63,435 nt of DNA. Source: Vicinamibacterales bacterium. Lineage in GTDB: Bacteria; Acidobacteriota; Vicinamibacteria; Vicinamibacterales; UBA8438. Location of the stretch: assembly GCA_937766455.1 (NCBI GenBank), contig CALLXD010000017.1:1-63435 (forward strand). Direction: 5' to 3'. Below are positions 16,875 through 28,232 of the stretch, in pieces (within the stretch, counting starts at the first letter, position 1; every line of letters begins with the position of its first letter). The notes below the pieces were generated by a model. That model was not told the DNA's origin, did not search any database, and saw nothing but the letters and a program-made list of their open reading frames with translations. A program made the position numbers and the translations under genes.

Positions 16875-17822
16875 ATGAGGAATACGGCGATTCGAGGCGT
16901 GGCGGGGGCGCTGCTGCTGGTTGGGGCCGTTGTGCCGGTGTCCGCCCAACCGGTCTTTCGGGGCGGGGTGGATTTGGTGCGGGTCGCGGTCACCGTCGTA
17001 GACGACGCCGGGAACGCGGTCGAAGGATTGTCAGTCGAAGACTTCGTCGTCACCGAGGACGCGCGCTCGGAAGACGTGACGTATTTCTCGAGTGGCGTCG
17101 CGAGCGACCTCGACACCATGCCGTTCCATGTGGGTGTGCTGTTCGACGCAAGCGGGAGCATGGGGCGCGACGCCCGGTTCGCCAAGACCGCCGCCCTGCG
17201 GTTTCTGCGAGGCCTCGACTTCGCCGAGGACATGACGCTCGTCGATTTCGATTCTGAAGTACGCGTCAGTCGTTTCTCCCAGCGCGATTTTCCGCGGCTG
17301 GCCCAGCGGTTGCGCGCCCAGGAGTCGGAGGGGATGACCGCGCTCTACGACGCCCTTGGCGTCTATCTCGATGGCGCTTTTGACCAAGACGGTCGCAAAG
17401 TATTGCTGCTGTATTCCGATGGCGGAGACACACGAAGCCGCATGCGACTTAACGAGTTGCTCGAATTGGTCCGCGCCTCCGACGTGACCATCTATGCCAT
17501 CGGGTTTCAAACGCAGAACCGCGCGACGGATCGGATGAGGAGCCGGCACCAGCTCGAGGAGATTGTCGACCTGAGCGGTGGCCAGTCGTACTTTCCCGGT
17601 TCGTTGGATGATCTCGATGGCATTTACCAGCAGATTCGTGACGACCTGGACACCCGATACTCCCTGGGCTACGTCTCCAGCGACATGACCACGGACGGTG
17701 CCTGGCGCTCGGTGGCGGTGACCCTGTCGGATGCGCGCCCCGAACTGCGAGAGCTGACCATCCGGGCCCGAGGGGGCTACTTCGCACGCTACCTCGAGGA
17801 GGTCGGGCCAGACGCTCGATGA
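16875..17822 (+). CDS. Secreted VWFA-domain protein (Acidobacteriota VWFA-related family)
   Basis: 315 residues. A signal peptide (GVAGALLLVGAVVPVSAQ) is followed by a short beta domain (VTVVDDAGNAVEGLSVEDFV) and a von Willebrand A domain with the MIDAS motif DASGSMG at residues about 91-97, and Thr and Asp further on (GMTALYDAL, YSDGGDTRS). These domains bind metal and mediate protein contacts outside the cytoplasm. The family is abundant in Acidobacteriota. It is divergent from the DHH gene, with 62 bases to uvrB. Confidence 0.88.
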   Translation: MRNTAIRGVAGALLLVGAVVPVSAQPVFRGGVDLVRVAVTVVDDAGNAVEGLSVEDFVVTEDARSEDVTYFSSGVASDLDTMPFHVGVLFDASGSMGRDARFAKTAALRFLRGLDFAEDMTLVDFDSEVRVSRFSQRDFPRLAQRLRAQESEGMTALYDALGVYLDGAFDQDGRKVLLLYSDGGDTRSRMRLNELLELVRASDVTIYAIGFQTQNRATDRMRSRHQLEEIVDLSGGQSYFPGSLDDLDGIYQQIRDDLDTRYSLGYVSSDMTTDGAWRSVAVTLSDARPELRELTIRARGGYFARYLEEVGPDAR

Positions 17823-17884
17823 GGTGAAGACCGCGACGCGCGCCGTGTCGCTGCGACTTCGACGCGCTCTCGCCACACTAGGCC

Positions 17885-19888
<2,004 letters not shown>

Positions 19889-19984
19889 CCAGGGTGCAGG
19901 TAGGCACGGTGCCTCCGGGTTCGTGATGAGCGGTAACCGCGCGCCCCGTACGAATATGAGATGATGACGGAGTAGGAGAGTGTT

Positions 19985-20302
19985 ATGGCAAGAAACCAAG
20001 ACGGACAGGCTGGAGCGGTGCTCATGGCCTTTGTGTTGGGTGCGGTGAGCGGGGCGGCGGTGGCCCTGCTGTGGGCGCCGAGCCCGGGCGAAGACACGCG
20101 ACGGTTGCTCAACGAGAAAGCGCGCGAGGGGCGCGAGCGCGCGGGCGACGCTGCACGGCAGGGGCGTGAGTTCGTGAGCCGTGGTCGCGACAGCCTCGCC
20201 ACCGCGATTGACCGTGGCCGCGAGGCCTACGAACGCCGTACGGCGACGGCCCCTGCGGCGGTTCCCGCGATTGACGAAGATGTGACAGAGGCGCCCGCGT
20301 GA
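19985..20302 (+). CDS. YtxH-domain small membrane protein
   Basis: 105 residues. A single N-terminal transmembrane helix (AVLMAFVLGAVSGAAVALLW) is followed by the typical ASPGEDTRRLL-like YtxH start (APSPGEDTRRLLNEKAREGR) and a charged amphipathic tail. The function of YtxH proteins is poorly defined; they are often envelope-associated and stress-linked. A ribosome-binding site GGAGTAGGAGAG precedes ATG 19985. It overlaps the next gene by GTGA. Confidence 0.8.
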   Translation: MARNQDGQAGAVLMAFVLGAVSGAAVALLWAPSPGEDTRRLLNEKAREGRERAGDAARQGREFVSRGRDSLATAIDRGREAYERRTATAPAAVPAIDEDVTEAPA

Positions 20303-20766
20303 CCGATTGGGCCACCGTGTTTCTCGCGGCCATCGCCCTGGCGACGGGCGTCATGGCCCTGATTCAGGTCGGCGTCATCATCTACGGGGCACGTCTGGCC
20401 CACCGGGTCAATAAGCTGGCCGATCGCGTGGAGCGCGAAATTGACCCCGTGATGGGGCGCGTCACCGAGATGAGCGCGGACGCCAGTCGCGCGACAAAGC
20501 TCGCGGTCGCCCAGGTCGAGCGCGCCGACGAGATGATGGCGCGACTCTCGAAGCGCGCCGACGAGACCATGGACCTTGCGCAACAGGTGCTGGTCGTCCC
20601 GGCGCAACGGGGGCTGGCGCTGTTCGACAGTCTGCGGGAGGCGTTCTCGTCGAAGCCGAAGCCGAAGCCGGCGCCCGAGAAGGCGCCTGAGCAGGCTGCG
20701 GACACCGCTGCGGCACCTGCGGCTGAGCCCCCGTCTGAGAACGACGACGCGCTTTTCGTTGGATAG
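20299..20766 (+). CDS. DUF948-like membrane protein with Ala/Pro/Lys-rich tail
   Basis: 155 residues. An N-terminal transmembrane helix (WATVFLAAIALATGVMALIQ) is followed by a long amphipathic helix resembling DUF948 (NKLADRVEREIDPVMGRVTE) and a low-complexity tail (KPKPKPAPEKAPEQAADTAA). The GTG start overlaps the YtxH gene stop, so the two products are likely made together and may interact at the envelope. No catalytic motif is present. Confidence 0.7.
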   Translation: MTDWATVFLAAIALATGVMALIQVGVIIYGARLAHRVNKLADRVEREIDPVMGRVTEMSADASRATKLAVAQVERADEMMARLSKRADETMDLAQQVLVVPAQRGLALFDSLREAFSSKPKPKPAPEKAPEQAADTAAAPAAEPPSENDDALFVG

Positions 20767-20835
20767 TCCGCGTGGCGGGACCCGGTGATCAAGGTCTGGC
20801 CTGAGGTAAACTACGCGCTACTGTCGGCTCGGAGT

Positions 20836-20911
20836 GGGCGCTTGGCTCAGTGGTTAGAGCACCGCCTTCACACGGCGGGGGTCAGTGGTTCGAATCCACT
20901 AGCGCCCACCA
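20836..20911 (+). tRNA. tRNA-Val (CAC)
   Basis: The acceptor GGGCGCT pairs with AGCGCCC (20901-20907). The anticodon arm CCGCC-TTCACAC-GGCGG gives anticodon CAC at 20869-20871. The T-arm is TGGTTCGAATCCA, and CCA is encoded at 20909-20911. A caspase-type accessory gene region starts just downstream. Confidence 0.95.
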
Positions 20912-21155
20912 CTCATATCATGGGGGCAATCGCGATGTGCGGTTGTCCCTTTTTGTTGTAGATGCAACGGAATTTCTGAACGCGCCGTCTTGGCCGGCTG
21001 TGATTGGCACGATCCCCCCGTCGATGGGGCTTCGGGGACACCCACGAGTGCCACGCACCCCTTGCACGTTTCGGGGTCGGCGCCACACCGCGGCTGAGCT
21101 GTTGATCGTCTTTGGCGACAATCCTGACTGGATTCGCTCGGAAGCCGCCTTCGGG
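20912..21155. other. Intergenic region between tRNA-Val and the caspase-nSTAND gene
   Basis: About 240 bases with no recognisable gene. An open minus-strand frame exists but lacks any domain. It could hold sequence lost from the 3' end of the caspase-type gene or island flanks. Confidence 0.4.
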
Positions 21156-22045
21156 TCATTGACCAGACAGGAGCTCGATTGGTTCGTTGCGATCGAACTG
21201 AAAGGCGTCCGTGGTGAACGCGAAGCCGAATGGCGCGCCGAGCTCATTGGCGGCGTAGGGATCGAGCGCCGCGGTACCTTGGGGGCCACCTTGCTGTGCG
21301 TACGACCAGCCCAGGCCGCCCACGAGCAGACCGCCCCCGCCCTGCACGAAACCCTTGATCAGGGGCACCTGCTGCGAGGCGAAGTTCTGCGGCGGATCCC
21401 AATCGCTCAAGTACCACAGCACCTGGGCGCAGCGCAGGTCGTCTTCAAGCGTCTCGTCGCTGGTCACGTGCAACGTCCAGCCACGGCGCTTGATGAAGCT
21501 ATTCACCTGCTCAAGGCTATCCACACGGGCATAGGTGCCCTGCCACAGCAAGATAGTGATGCCCCCTGGGCACGACTGCTGCGGCGGCGTAAGCCAACGC
21601 AGCGCATTCTCTGCGAACTGTAGGTTGTCGCTGCCGGGTGTGAGCTCTCTGTCCAGAAGCAAACCGTCGTGAGCATAGACGAGCACATGTCCTTGGCCAT
21701 ACTGGCGCACGGCGGCGAAGACCCTGGACGTTGCCGTGCCAACGAAGCTGGCCGCGGTCGGCGACAGATCTCCAATCGACAGCCATGGAGCATCGTCTCC
21801 ATCGCCTGGGGGCGCCTCGGCACACAGCCCAGACACGCAGACGCTGCCCGGCTGCCCATAGTTCATGTTCAGGCGGAGCGCCGAAAACATACCCTGCAAC
21901 GCGCGCTCTTTTTCGGTCTCGGCGCGCTCCTTTTCGGTCACGGCATCGCGCGCGTTTGCGGTGGCTGTGGCGCGCTCATCCAACGCCCATATCGATAGTG
22001 CCAACATGGCCACTAGGGTGGCGACCGTGATTGCCCTCCCGCTCG

Positions 22046-23456
22046 CTGTTGATCTTCGCGAGCGGCGGCTTCTGCTGTGATTCTATGCGACCCGCTCGGT
22101 AGACGCCTCCTCCTTGGCTTCGAGCACATCGAGGGCTGCGACCAACTTCGGAATGTCGCGCCAGCCGTGGACCCGCCTGAACGTCTTCTCCGCTTCGACG
22201 ATGGCCGCGCTGACCCAGCGTATGACCATCATGCCGTTGCGCCACCGCTTCACGTTGCGCGAGTAGGTCGCAATGGTGCTGTTGAAGTTCTCGATCGCGT
22301 TGGTGGTGCGGAGCTTCCGATACAACACGCCGGTGACACCGAGGCGTTGGAGCGTGAGGGTGTCGTCGAGCCCCTCGCGCACGGACGCCGCTGCGCCAGG
22401 ATGGTCCGTCTCGAGCGACGTGGCCAGGCGCTTCAAGTGTCGGTGCGCCACCGCGACGTCTCCCGCGGTCCAGGCGTCCCGCAGCCTGGCCGTCACGTTC
22501 GCGTGCAATCGCTCCGGGAGGTGGCCCAGAATGTTGCGCTGCTTGTGGAGCTGACACCGTTGGATCGCGGCCAGCGCCCCGAAGACCGTGCGGATGGCCG
22601 AGGTGAGGGCCTTCGCGCCGTCGATCACAAAAAGGCGCGCCCGGTCGGGATCCAATCCGCGATCCACGAGGTCGCGGAGCAGCGCCTTGACGACGCGGCT
22701 GTGCTCGGTGTGCCCTTCGCGCAGGCCCAGAATCTGCTTTTTGCCCTCGCCATCAATGCCCAGCGCGATTAACACCGTGTGGTCGCCCAGGATGATCCCG
22801 TCGATCAGCACGATCGGAAAGTGGCGGTCCCCGAGCGGCATCGTCAGCCAGGTGGTCAGCTGCGTGGTCGTCAGCGCGACATACCGGCGCGAGACGGCGC
22901 TCTTCGACGTCGACCGCTCACTGACCTCGTCCGGTAGCGGGTCGAGGCTCCGGGCGTACTTTCGCGTCGAGATCCCGCAGGCCACGGCGTTCACCGTCTG
23001 CGCGTCCAGCGGGTCTTGGTCCGAGGCGAACGCGAAGCTGGGCAGCGTGAGCTCCTGCCCAGCCTGACTGCGGACGCGGGGGCGCGTCATCTGAATCCGG
23101 CGCCCCCCGAGCGTGACCTCGCTCGGCGCCGTGCCCGCGCGGCCCGCCCGTCGGTCGGGGTTGTGTTTTCCGCGCGGCCCGCACAACTCGGTGCGGTCCT
23201 GCTCCATCATGGCGTCGAGGACCTGTTGGCCCGCACGAATGCACAGATCGAAATACGAGCGTTCGATACGCGCAAACGCGCCCAGCACCGACAGAGGCAC
23301 TTCTATGGTCGCGGCCTTGGACTGCTCTACAGCTTGGAGACGGGGCGACTTCCTGGCATGCTTCGTCATGGCGGTGGCTCCTTCTTGGTTTGGTTACCCC
23401 TTCCGTATCACACGGAGGGTGAAGAAGCCGCCGCTCTTACATCAGAAGATCAACAG
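22046..23456 (-). mobile_element. IS256-family insertion sequence inside the caspase-nSTAND gene
   Basis: One transposase gene is bounded by inverted repeats: CTGTTGATCTTC at 22046-22057 and its complement GAAGATCAACAG at 23445-23456. The similarity continues inward (AGCGGCGGCTTCT at the left, mirrored near 23424-23436). Size is about 1411 bp. No target duplication is visible: the flanks are cccgctcg on the left and gtcttggg on the right. Confidence 0.85.
22083..23369 (-). CDS. IS256-family (mutator-type) transposase
   Basis: 428 residues. DDE transposase of the IS256/MULE group: first Asp in IVLIDGIILGD, second in LFVIDGAKALTSAI, and Glu in LRTTNAIENFNSTI. HKQRNILGHLPERL is the characteristic C/H-containing segment between them. 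The frame appears intact from ATG 23369. It lies on the same strand as the host gene. Confidence 0.95.
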   Translation of the reverse strand: MTKHARKSPRLQAVEQSKAATIEVPLSVLGAFARIERSYFDLCIRAGQQVLDAMMEQDRTELCGPRGKHNPDRRAGRAGTAPSEVTLGGRRIQMTRPRVRSQAGQELTLPSFAFASDQDPLDAQTVNAVACGISTRKYARSLDPLPDEVSERSTSKSAVSRRYVALTTTQLTTWLTMPLGDRHFPIVLIDGIILGDHTVLIALGIDGEGKKQILGLREGHTEHSRVVKALLRDLVDRGLDPDRARLFVIDGAKALTSAIRTVFGALAAIQRCQLHKQRNILGHLPERLHANVTARLRDAWTAGDVAVAHRHLKRLATSLETDHPGAAASVREGLDDTLTLQRLGVTGVLYRKLRTTNAIENFNSTIATYSRNVKRWRNGMMVIRWVSAAIVEAEKTFRRVHGWRDIPKLVAALDVLEAKEEASTERVA

Positions 23457-25569
23457 GTCTTGGGACATTCCCTTGATGATGCCTGTGTTGCGTTTGTTGC
23501 GGGCCACGCTCTTACGAATGAAGGCAACCTCCTTGGCATTGAAGCCGTGCTCGGGGTTGTGCAGCTCGACGGCGGCAACGGCGAGGTGGGGTTTGTTGTA
23601 CCAAAGCAGGGCGCGATTGCCGGTCCGTGCGAATTCGTCTGCCTCCGGGCCGAGGCGCTCGCCGAGGAGGAGTTTGTCGCGACCCGCCGCGTGAACCCAG
23701 TCGTGCAGCGTCTTCCAGGCGCGCACCAACGCATCGTGCGCTGGTGCGATGTAGTCGCGTCCCTTCACGGCCAGCCGGGCCCCGACCAGGCGCTCGATTA
23801 CCTCCGCTACGCGCGGGTCCTCGTCTGCCGAGTATTCGAGGTCGGCCATGGGAACGCGTCTGCCCGCCAGATCCCCTTCCACCGAAACCATACGCAGCAC
23901 GATCTTGCGCATGGTCGCCCGCTGCGCGGGCTGCAACGACGCGTAGAGGTTTTCGGCCTTGGTGCGCAGCGCGCCCATGACGCCACCGAGCTTGTCGTAG
24001 TCGTTCTGCTTCAGCGCTAGATCCTCCCGGCCGCTCGTGCGATAGGCTTCGTACAGCTCGCTCAGGGTGTACGACAACAGCGGTAACGCGCCGGGCGACT
24101 GCACCACTTCGGCGATGATCTCGTCCACCAACTCTGGCGGATCGAACATCAGCACCTCCTGCAGCGTCGGGAGGACGATGACTTCCTTCAGTTCTTCCAG
24201 GCTGAACGGGGGCACCGTGTAGCGGCCCTTGAGCCAATCGCCATGCAACGGCCCGCTGTCGAGTTGTGGCTCGAAGTCGGCACGCACCGTCAGGATGAGG
24301 CGGTGAATACGACCATCGTCGAGCAGTTCGCGCAGCCGCGCATCGAACTGCTCGCGCTCCTGCAGATCGGCACAACGCGTGATCACCTCTTCGAACTGAT
24401 CGATCAGCAGAACCGATCCTCGCCCACCCGCCGGCTCGTCGGCACCGTCGGGGACCGTCCGGGCCTCCTCGAGCACCCTGTCCAGCTCCGCGACCGGATG
24501 GCTGCCCGGCCGCATCACCGGCAAGATCCGGAACCCCTCGGCCCGCAACACCGGCAACAGCCCGGCTTTGATGACAGACGACTTGCCGGTACCGGAGGCG
24601 CCGCTCACCACCACCAGCCTGTTGTGCTGCGCTTTAGCCCTCAGTTCCTTGATCGCATCGTCACGGCCGTAGAAGAGCAGCTGGTCATCTTCGTCGAACG
24701 ACTCCAGGCCCTTGTAGGGACTCCGTTTCGGAATCGGTGGAAGATTGAGACGATGTCTCGGATGCAGGAAGATAAACTCACCCTTGTCGTGTTTCTTCAA
24801 CGGGAAGAAACGGGGCGTCTGGCGCTTCTGTTGGCCTGCTTCGATGGTTTCGGGCTCAACCTGGTCACGGATGAAGGCATACAGTTCGGTGGCGGTGATG
24901 ATGCCGTCGCCTTCCCTTGCGCCTTTGACATCGGCGGAACCGGCGAGGGCCTCGAACAGAGCCCGCGCGAATGGTGAATGCGGCGTGTCGTCGGCCGAGC
25001 TGGTCCTGCCGCGGTCGCCCGTCGCTTTGCCTTCCAACACATCGAGCGCTCTCTGGTCGTAGGCCGCCGACGTGATCACCTGCCAGGCCGGGTCCGCGAT
25101 AAACCGGTCGAAGCGCTCTTTGTAGATGCGCCTGGGCATCAGCATGCCGATGTCCCGCGACCGACTCGACCACTTGAACGCGCCTGAGAAGCAGCAGTCG
25201 AGCACCACCAGCAGGTGCCGGCAGGGTAGCCCGTCCAAAGCCCTCTGCAGATCGGCCATGGGAATGAACGTCTTCACCATCGGCCGCGATACCGTGTCCG
25301 GCAAAGTAGAAAAAGACCCGATCGTCCTTCCCGACCTGCTCAGACATGGTTTGAAACAGCCTGCGTATATCGCTGCCCTTGGCATCGAGTAGGGGCGGGT
25401 ATACCGCAAAATGCTGCTGTTCGCTCAGCACCTCGGCCAAGCGCTGGGCATCGGCGACGGCGGTCTGCAGCGTCGACACCTTCTCGTAGGCGTCGATGCC
25501 GATTATGAAGGCATGATGTTTGGCGAAAGGGAGGTGGTCACGGGCCTCGTTCCCTGCGAACTCGTTCAT

Positions 25570-26031
25570 CAGTTGTCTCGCACGCTTCCGTGGTAAAAAT
25601 GGGTCTCGGCATCCTCACCGGCGCTCGCTGACCGGTTGCCGAATAGAAATAGTTCAGACGATGGCAGGCAACGTCCGGGCGGACTGGCTGTAGGACGACC
25701 GCAGTATCGCCGGTGTAAGCCCCCCCGATCGCCGGTCCAACCCCCTCGATGGCAGATGGGCCCTCCGTCACAGGCGGATGACGGCCCCAGCCGAGTGTTG
25801 CGTGTGAAGCGTGCCCGCGCGGAGGGCCGAAGTCAAGACGAGGTGGGCTGCGATCGCGGCGGAGTTCTTCAGCGCGTTGAGTCGCAACCCGGACATTGCG
25901 CCTCCAATTGAAACGACCGCTCGAAGCCGGCGGCGCGCGGGCCGTGCTCTGGTGCATTCCCTAGATGCCAAGGCGCGGATGAGGGCGGCGTGATGGTCGA
26001 GTCGCGCGTTCCTTTCTGGTACCATCGCCGC
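25570..26031. other. Intergenic region upstream of the caspase-type gene and hpt
   Basis: About 460 bases between two divergent genes. Open frames here show no domain and no good ribosome-binding site. It should contain promoters for both sides. No strong hairpin or repeat is recognised. Confidence 0.4.
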
Positions 26032-26610
26032 ATGTCCGAGGCGTCTCACACGGTGCTGCTGACAGCTGACGAAATTGCCGCTCGGGTTGCGGGGGTGGCG
26101 GCCGAAATCCGCCGCGATTACCCGGAGGACACGGCACTACACCTCGTGGCTGTGCTTACAGGTGGGTGCATTTTTCTCGCCGATCTTGCCCGGGCGCTGG
26201 ACCGTCCGGTGACCATCGATTTTGTGGCGGTCTCAAGTTATGGCGCGGGTACGCGGTCGACCGGACACGTGCGGCTGCGCCACGATCTCCGCCTGCCAGT
26301 GGAGAATCGGGACGTGCTGATTGTCGAGGACATCATTGACACCGGCGCGACGTTGGCGTGGCTGCTTGAGCACCTGGGCCGAGGGCGGCCGCGCTCGCTG
26401 CGGACCGTTGCCTTGTTGGATAAGCCGTCCGGGCGAACCGTGGATGCGCCTGTGGACTACGTCGGATTCACCATGCCAAACCGGTTCGTGGTGGGGTATG
26501 GACTCGACCACGATGAGCAGCTCAGGCATCTCCCGTATATCGCGTCGTTGGAGCTCCCCGCCGTCACGGCGAGCGGCGAGCCAGAGCAAGAAACTGGGCA
26601 ACCGCACTAG
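26032..26610 (+). CDS. hpt: Hypoxanthine phosphoribosyltransferase
   Basis: 192 residues. Purine salvage: hypoxanthine or guanine + PRPP gives IMP/GMP + PPi. The PRPP-binding motif is VLIVEDIIDTGAT; the flexible loop region is AVSSYGAGTRSTG; the C-terminal base-binding segment is DYVGFTMPNRFVVGYGLDHD. The start at ATG 26032 is chosen because MSEASHTVLLTADEIAARVA is the family N-terminus; the frame's earlier ATG at 25990 adds atypical residues. Confidence 0.93.
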   Translation: MSEASHTVLLTADEIAARVAGVAAEIRRDYPEDTALHLVAVLTGGCIFLADLARALDRPVTIDFVAVSSYGAGTRSTGHVRLRHDLRLPVENRDVLIVEDIIDTGATLAWLLEHLGRGRPRSLRTVALLDKPSGRTVDAPVDYVGFTMPNRFVVGYGLDHDEQLRHLPYIASLELPAVTASGEPEQETGQPH

Positions 26611-26632
26611 GCGGGCCCGCGTCTGAGAAAGT

Positions 26633-28126
26633 ATGGCTATGCGCTCCTCACTTCCGGCTGTGGTGCTGCCGGTCGCGATCGTGCTGGCGATCAGTCTCAT
26701 GGGGCGCGGTGCCACGCGTGCGCAGACGACAGCCGCTGTCGACCTGCAGCAGTTCTTTCTGTTGACCGCCATTGACGACGACGCCGCAGCGGCCGCGAGC
26801 GATGCCATTGCGGACGGCTGGCGCGACGGGTACGCCGGGATGCTCTGGGACATGCTTCGGTTTATGCAGCCGCCAGTCGAGGCGCCGCTTGTGCCTCCGG
26901 ACTTCGGGAACGCCACGGGTCCCGGTGGCGGCCAAGAGTTGGAGCCGCGTGAGCCCGAACATCCCAGTACCAAAGTGTTTCGCCGGTTGGCGGGGTTACT
27001 ACGGCAACAGACGGGCCAGCGGATAGGGAACGACATCCTGGGATGGCAGCAGTGGATTTGGGAGCAACCGTACGAGCCCCACCCGGAGTACGGGACGTTC
27101 AAGGCGCGCTGGTATAGCCAGATCGACCCGCGATTCGCCCAATTTTTCCCGGACGGAGTGCAGTCGGTGATCCGTCTGGACGAAGTCGACTGGGGCGGTG
27201 TGCCGCCCAACGGGATTCCGCCACTACGGTATCCGGACCACGTCCCGGCCGACGAGGCTGACTACCTGGATGACGACGACATCGTGTTCGGCATCGAGGT
27301 TGCGGGAGACGCCCGTGCCTATCCGAAGCGGATCCTGGCGTGGCACGAGATGGCCATTGACGGCGTGGGTGGTGTCGACCTCACCATCGTCTATTGCACG
27401 CTCTGCGGCACGGTCATCCCCTACGAAAACGTCGTCGATGGCCGCCACATCAGGTTTGGCACCAGCGGGCTGCTGTATCGGTCGAACAAGTTGATGTTCG
27501 ACGAGGCGACCAAGAGCCTGTGGAGCACGCTGGAAGGACGTCCGGTGGTGGGCAGTCTCGTCGACAGCGGACTGGAACTGGCCCGGCGCTCCATGGTGAC
27601 GACGACCTGGGGCGGCTGGCGACGGCGGCATCCGGAGACTGTCGTGCTGTCGGTGGAGACGGGGCATGACCGAGATTACTCGGAGGGAGCCGCCTACCGC
27701 GAGTACTTCGGCAATGACCAGCTGATGTTTCAGGTGCCGGCTCAGGACGATCGCTTCGACAACAAGACAGAGATGGTGGTGATGCTCCTGGATGACCCGT
27801 CAGGCGGCGGTCGGCACCCGGTGGCGCTCTCGACAGAATTTCTCGCGGAGCAGCCGATCTTTCAGGCGGACGTCGCGGGGCAGCCGTTTGTCGTCGTGAC
27901 CAGCGAGTCGGGCGCGAGCCGGGTCTACGAATCGGCAGGGCGACAGTTTGACGCGGCGCTGGACGAACGGCGCGTGCGGGATGACGACGGGTTGATCTGG
28001 TTGCTGACCGAGGACGAGCTGGTCGCCGAAGGTGACTCCACGATGCGGCTTGCGCGGCTGCCCGCGCACCGTGCCTTCTGGTTCGGCTGGTACGCCCAGT
28101 TTCCCCAGACAACCGTGTTCGACTAG
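26633..28126 (+). CDS. Secreted DUF3179-domain protein
   Basis: 497 residues. An N-terminal signal peptide ([20 protein letters not shown]) is followed by an unassigned segment of about 150 residues, then DUF3179 ([51 protein letters not shown]). The conserved CxLC pair in YCTLCGT suggests metal or redox chemistry, but the function is not established. It lies 22 bases after hpt and about 100 bases before the selenoprotein-type peroxiredoxin. Confidence 0.88.
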   Translation: MAMRSSLPAVVLPVAIVLAISLMGRGATRAQTTAAVDLQQFFLLTAIDDDAAAAASDAIADGWRDGYAGMLWDMLRFMQPPVEAPLVPPDFGNATGPGGGQELEPREPEHPSTKVFRRLAGLLRQQTGQRIGNDILGWQQWIWEQPYEPHPEYGTFKARWYSQIDPRFAQFFPDGVQSVIRLDEVDWGGVPPNGIPPLRYPDHVPADEADYLDDDDIVFGIEVAGDARAYPKRILAWHEMAIDGVGGVDLTIVYCTLCGTVIPYENVVDGRHIRFGTSGLLYRSNKLMFDEATKSLWSTLEGRPVVGSLVDSGLELARRSMVTTTWGGWRRRHPETVVLSVETGHDRDYSEGAAYREYFGNDQLMFQVPAQDDRFDNKTEMVVMLLDDPSGGGRHPVALSTEFLAEQPIFQADVAGQPFVVVTSESGASRVYESAGRQFDAALDERRVRDDDGLIWLLTEDELVAEGDSTMRLARLPAHRAFWFGWYAQFPQTTVFD

Positions 28127-28218
28127 GTCCTGGCCGACCCCGTCCAGAATTGCCAATCGAGCGCCGAGTCTGCTACGGTGTGACGATCGTCCGTGCGGTC
28201 GCCAAGACCGCGTCATCC

Positions 28219-28224
28219 AAGGAG
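28219..28224 (+). promoter_or_regulatory. Strong ribosome-binding site for the selenoperoxiredoxin
   Basis: AAGGAG lies 8 bases before ATG 28233. It fixes the start and supports active translation of the UGA-containing frame. Confidence 0.85.
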
Positions 28225-28232
28225 TGGACTCA

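Larger units (their letters stand above)
21156..25569 (-). pseudogene. Caspase-nSTAND-ThuA/TCAF-like protein, broken by IS256 and a frame lesion
   Basis: Parts in order from ATG 25569: a C14 caspase-like domain (HAFIIGIDAYEKVSTLQTAV; catalytic His in FYFAGHGIA; catalytic Cys in LLVVLDCCFSGAF); an nSTAND NTPase module (SPYKGLESFDEDDQLLFYGR, Walker A SGASGTGKSS, Walker B SVLLIDQFEE, C-terminal winged-helix-like part to about 23500); a transmembrane helix plus coiled coil (VAMLALSIWALDERATA); and a C-terminal ThuA/TCAF-like fold (GFVQGGGGLLVGGLGWSYAQ). nSTAND-caspases are sensor-protease fusions linked to immunity or regulated death. The frame breaks at about 25290, where the usual segment after AGHG is also missing. 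An IS256 element splits the helix region. About 1000 residues in the uninterrupted form. Confidence 0.8.

Noticed and set aside
20918-21289. Minus-strand ORF downstream of tRNA-Val
   Set aside because: It overlaps the end of the caspase-type gene in another frame and has no recognised features.
20836-25600. tRNA-Val as the attachment site of a genomic island
   Set aside because: No integrase and no duplicated tRNA end were found; only the position is suggestive.
25538-25957. Minus-strand ORF between the caspase-type gene and hpt
   Set aside because: No domain and composition typical of random GC-rich open frames.
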